NCBI GenBank assembly: GCA_036397255.1
Contig: DASWJH010000097.1
Span: forward strand, 1-64,000
DNA length: 64,000 bases
Direction of reading: 5' to 3'
Source: Nitrospiria bacterium
GTDB taxonomy: Bacteria > Nitrospirota > Nitrospiria > DASWJH01
Position numbers and translations under genes: made by a program. The notes beneath the pieces were generated by a model that was not told the DNA's origin, searched no databases, and saw nothing but the letters and a program-made list of their open reading frames with translations. Positions within the stretch are counted from its first letter, which is position 1, and the number at the start of each line of letters is the position of its first letter. Positions 61,342-64,000 of this stretch are shown here, piece by piece.

Positions 61342-61965
61342 TTATTCTTTAAGGCCAATCATCTTGCCGATTTCCGCTTCTACCCCGGGGTCAACCAAAA
61401 ATCCCACTCCGTAAGCCTCACCCTTTGGTTTTCGTCCAATGATTTTTTGAAAATCCTCCACCGCATTGATCCGTTGGGTCACCCAAATCTCCGGATCCGG
61501 GGGACCATTTTGTAGAACCACTTCTGTTGGGCGAAAAAAACCTCCCTGTTTCATTGATCCCACGGCCCGCTTTTGGCTCCATACATATTTAATATTGGTG
61601 GGAATCCCAAAAATGTCTTTGTCCAGGGAAATATAGACATATACTTGGGCTTCAGGATCCTCAGGCCATTTTTTCACTCGCCATTTCCATTCGACGATAG
61701 GAAAGGTTGAGGAATCCCATGAAAGTTTTTTAAAAACCCGAATCGCTTTTTCTTTTCCATGACCCTGAAGATAGGTGTCTTGATTATTTTGGATAACCGT
61801 GTAGATTTCCTTTGCTTTGGATTCATCGCTGCTGACTTTCCACCCTGCTGGAAAAGTGGAAAAATCCGCAAGGGTGATTTTTCCTTCCTCTGCCCATAAG
61901 GGGGTGGTTCCAAAAAACAGATAAAGATAAAAAAAAGCGATTAAAAGAGTGCACGAGGGTTTCAT
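61342..61965 (-). CDS. Exported DUF3047 family protein
   Basis: ATG 61965 follows AGGAGAAAA, giving 207 residues with a signal peptide (about 1-25). The rest reads FSTFPAGWKVSSDESKAKEIYTVIQNNQDTYLQG, VEWKWRVKKWPEDPEAQVYVYISL, KYVWSQKRAVGS and GRKPKGEAYGVGFLVD, as in DUF3047. The function of this periplasmic or outer-membrane family is unknown. It is transcribed with the gene upstream (43-bp gap), opposite to M48. Confidence 0.8.
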   Translation of the reverse strand: MKPSCTLLIAFFYLYLFFGTTPLWAEEGKITLADFSTFPAGWKVSSDESKAKEIYTVIQNNQDTYLQGHGKEKAIRVFKKLSWDSSTFPIVEWKWRVKKWPEDPEAQVYVYISLDKDIFGIPTNIKYVWSQKRAVGSMKQGGFFRPTEVVLQNGPPDPEIWVTQRINAVEDFQKIIGRKPKGEAYGVGFLVDPGVEAEIGKMIGLKE

Positions 61966-62008
61966 TTTTCTCCTGAGATTCAACCGGTTGGCTGTTCAAG
62001 GTGTGATT

Positions 62009-62422
62009 TTAGTGAGGACCTCCCCCTCCTCCCCTTCCTCCGTGGAAAGGCAGTGTGTAATATTTCTCTTTTAATTCTGGGTGTTTATCCAAAAAGGTTT
62101 TGACCTCTGTTTCATTGCCCAAAACCTCTTTTTTACGGGTATTGTACTCGTCAATGGTCAGGTCATAAGAAGAGAGGATTTCTGCGACCATGGCATTGAT
62201 ATCTTTTTCCCATTGCTCCATGAGTTCCATGGAACGTTCTTTCCCACTTTGCTCACGCATAAATTTGAACATGCCCTCTCCGATTTCAATCTGGGCTCTG
62301 ATATATTTTTCCATTTCCCCCATTTCTGCCTGAGCAGAACCTAAAAAAACGGAAAAAAAAGTGACCGCCATCAACCCGGCCATGACCCATTCCTTCCACA
62401 GGGCTTGTTTCCCTTGCTTCAT
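62009..62422 (-). CDS. Small exported helical protein with Gly/His tail
   Basis: ATG 62422 follows TTAAAGGAG, giving 137 residues. A signal peptide ends at SAQA-EMG (about residue 32). The mature protein is helical, ending with LDKHPELKEKYYTLPFHGGRGGGGGPH. SSYDLTIDEYNTRKKEVL and the PELKEKY segment weakly resemble DUF4168-like domains; the identity is uncertain. The glycine- and histidine-rich tail could bind metal. Confidence 0.6.
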   Translation of the reverse strand: MKQGKQALWKEWVMAGLMAVTFFSVFLGSAQAEMGEMEKYIRAQIEIGEGMFKFMREQSGKERSMELMEQWEKDINAMVAEILSSYDLTIDEYNTRKKEVLGNETEVKTFLDKHPELKEKYYTLPFHGGRGGGGGPH

Positions 62423-62681
62423 ATTTTTCTCCTTTAACTGAAAGTGTGTTAACACCGATTTCCATATCAGGGTAGCGTTCCCCTAATAGGCGGGTCAATA
62501 AAAAAAACGTTTTAAATGGAAAAGTGCTGGTTTTGAAAAAATAAAGCGATCTCTATAGTTAAAAGTCTATGGACGCTAAAACTTTTTAAGAGGGTTGGAT
62601 CCGTTAACCCTGGTTTTTTAGAACGTTTTAATTTGGTGGTTAATCCAATCTGTTTTCCGGAACAAGGTGATTTCATTTTTT

Positions 62682-63362
62682 TTATTTTAGGTGTTCCCTG
62701 AAAAAAGCCAGCATCCGGTTCCAGGATTTTTTTGCCAGCTCTTCATTGTAGACTTCTTTTCGACTGTCGTTAAAAAAAGCGTGGCCAACCTTTGGAAAAA
62801 TACTAAACTCGGCCTTCTTGCCCAGAACCCTGAGTTGTTTTTCCAAAGCGTGGGCAGCATCGGGCGTCACAAAAGTATCCTCTTCCCCAAAGAATCCAAG
62901 GACCGGGGCCTGCAGATGGGGGAGGTCGGGTTTTACATTGGGATGGATGCCGTAATAATCTGTGCAGGCGCCGATGGCGGGATTCTTCGAGGCGGCAAAG
63001 AGAGCCAGCTGTCCTCCCATACAAAATCCGACACACCCGACCTTTTGGCTTGTCGTGGCGGAATGACCGACCAGGAACTGGACTGCGCCTTGAAGATCTT
63101 TTTCGGCTTGATCCATCCTAAGGGCCATCATCAGTCGGCCCGCCTCATCGGGGGAAGTGGTGTTTTCCCCGTGGTAAAGATCAGGGGCTAGAGCCAGAAA
63201 CCCCTCGGAGGCAAATCGGTCGCAGACGTCTTTGATGTGGGGGACGAGGCCCCACCACTCTTGAATGACAATCACCCCCTGGCCCTTTCCCGATTGTGGA
63301 ACGGCTAAATAACCGGGTGTGGTTGCACCGTTTGATGTGAAATTCACCATTTTACCGGCCAT
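62682..63362 (-). CDS. Dienelactone hydrolase family protein
   Basis: The 226-residue alpha/beta hydrolase has VIVIQEWWGLVPHIKDVCDRFASEGF, the nucleophile motif GFCMGGQLALFAA (Cys near 118), FFGEEDTFVTPDAAH (Asp) and PKVGHAFFND (His), the Cys-Asp-His triad of dienelactone hydrolases. The real substrate in this organism is unknown; relatives act on lactones or on carboxymethylenebutenolide. Confidence 0.9.
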   Translation of the reverse strand: MAGKMVNFTSNGATTPGYLAVPQSGKGQGVIVIQEWWGLVPHIKDVCDRFASEGFLALAPDLYHGENTTSPDEAGRLMMALRMDQAEKDLQGAVQFLVGHSATTSQKVGCVGFCMGGQLALFAASKNPAIGACTDYYGIHPNVKPDLPHLQAPVLGFFGEEDTFVTPDAAHALEKQLRVLGKKAEFSIFPKVGHAFFNDSRKEVYNEELAKKSWNRMLAFFREHLK

Positions 63363-63458
63363 GACCCTTTCCTCCCTTTTGAGAATGATACCTTTTTAAA
63401 AAAGCCTTATCCTAAAACAATGCCCTGACTAGCGTCAAGCGGGAAGGAGGGTTATAAC

Positions 63459-63956
63459 TTACCCCTCTTTCCCGGCAGTTCTTTTTGTTTTTACAGTCTT
63501 TTGAATGCGCTCTAAAATAACATCCATTGCGATTAAATGAATTCTAGCCCGGTCTTTTAAGGGAAGATGAACGGGTGTTTCGGATGTAATGCATCGAGGG
63601 GTTCCTCTTGTGTAATGAAAAAAGGCCTGGGGCCAATCTTTTCTTTCTTGAATCAGGGTCTCGAATTGAGGTTCAATGTCCTGCCGGGTAATGATTCCTT
63701 TTCTGCTTTTTAAACCATCAATTTTAGAGTGGTGGTTAATGGGAAAATGTTTTTCAATGGCCTGAATAATGTATTTTCCCCACCCTTTTTCCCCATTGGG
63801 ATTGATCTCATAAAGGTAAAACCCATGGGTATCAATATCTTCATGGAATTCGATGGAAATATCGAAGGGTCTAGGACCTACGGCCTGTCGAAACAGGGTA
63901 ACCTCCAATGGGGCTTTTCGTTTTCGAAATTGCCGGTTGAGGTCAACGTTTTCCAT
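63459..63956 (-). CDS. Unrecognised protein, about 165 aa
   Basis: The 165-residue protein is charged and soluble, without membrane segments or known motifs. Notable stretches are FDISIEFHEDIDTHGFYLYEINP and FFHYTRGTPRCITSETPVHLPLKDRARIHLIAMDVILERIQKT, a helical end. I do not recognise a family. The coding direction is supported by its length and by the lack of a competing frame. The reading begins at ATG 63956, 44 bp from the window edge. Confidence 0.6.
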   Translation of the reverse strand: MENVDLNRQFRKRKAPLEVTLFRQAVGPRPFDISIEFHEDIDTHGFYLYEINPNGEKGWGKYIIQAIEKHFPINHHSKIDGLKSRKGIITRQDIEPQFETLIQERKDWPQAFFHYTRGTPRCITSETPVHLPLKDRARIHLIAMDVILERIQKTVKTKRTAGKEG

Positions 63957-64000
63957 GTTTTCCCTGGTGTTATGTTCGTACCCGTAAGGGTTGAGGCAAG

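Overview
The window looks like one chromosomal segment of a Gram-negative, non-proteobacterial bacterium. The mix of a ThrC/MoaD/NIL/ThiF/JAMM sulfur locus, a SpeA-SpeE-SpeD polyamine set, the ACP-AMP-ligase-PlsC fusion and many ATP/GTP/TTG starts with A/G-rich Shine-Dalgarno sites resembles Nitrospirota or a neighbouring phylum. That placement is inference from gene content; no rRNA or tRNA gene is present to test it. Most of the window has moderate GC. About 18.6-23.2 kb is clearly AT-rich.

Layout. 0.2-5.4 kb (minus): envelope glycan genes (two GT-C type membrane proteins, a GT2, a methyltransferase). 5.7-9.6 kb (minus): a Cache-HAMP histidine kinase and an NtrC-type regulator, followed by two tandem palindromes, a very good sigma-54 promoter and a 56-residue membrane protein. 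9.9-12.9 kb (plus): a seven-repeat FG-GAP protein, a tRNA-dihydrouridine synthase and Maf. 12.9-16.0 kb: repeat-rich intergenic DNA around GNAT, HIT and thioredoxin reductase genes, including a 123-bp tandem repeat before rimO. 17.6-31.2 kb: a surface polysaccharide cluster (glycosyltransferases, Wzx-type flippase, radical SAM protein, pyruvyl transferase, sulfotransferase, APS kinase, large GT-C-like proteins). 31.2-34.1 kb (minus): polyamine genes speD-speE-speA. 34.6-39.7 kb (plus): sulfur-carrier locus. 40.0-42.8 kb: 3D-domain protein, zinc ribbon, Tat translocase, RimI. 42.8-45.7 kb: tsaB, a lipoprotein, radA. 45.9-52.7 kb: flavoprotein, clpS, rpsB-tsf-pyrH-frr, alr. 52.8-64 kb: lipid-activating fusion protein, PF04008-type protein, CBS protein, ATP-grasp plus metallopeptidase pair, DUF898, M48 peptidase, small exported proteins, dienelactone hydrolase and an unrecognised gene.

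The two most interesting regions are these. (1) The 34.6-39.7 kb locus encodes a ThiS-type sulfur carrier fused in frame, right after its Gly-Gly-Gly end, to a cysteine synthase; two ThiF/MoeB-type E1 enzymes; a free MoaD-type carrier ending in GG; threonine synthase; a stand-alone NIL domain; and a JAMM protease. This reads as a protein-thiocarboxylate pathway for cysteine and perhaps homocysteine. (2) The 5.76-9.59 kb module pairs a sigma-54-type two-component system with its own likely enhancer, sigma-54 promoter and a tiny target gene. All functional statements are from reading the sequence and translations; no database search was run.
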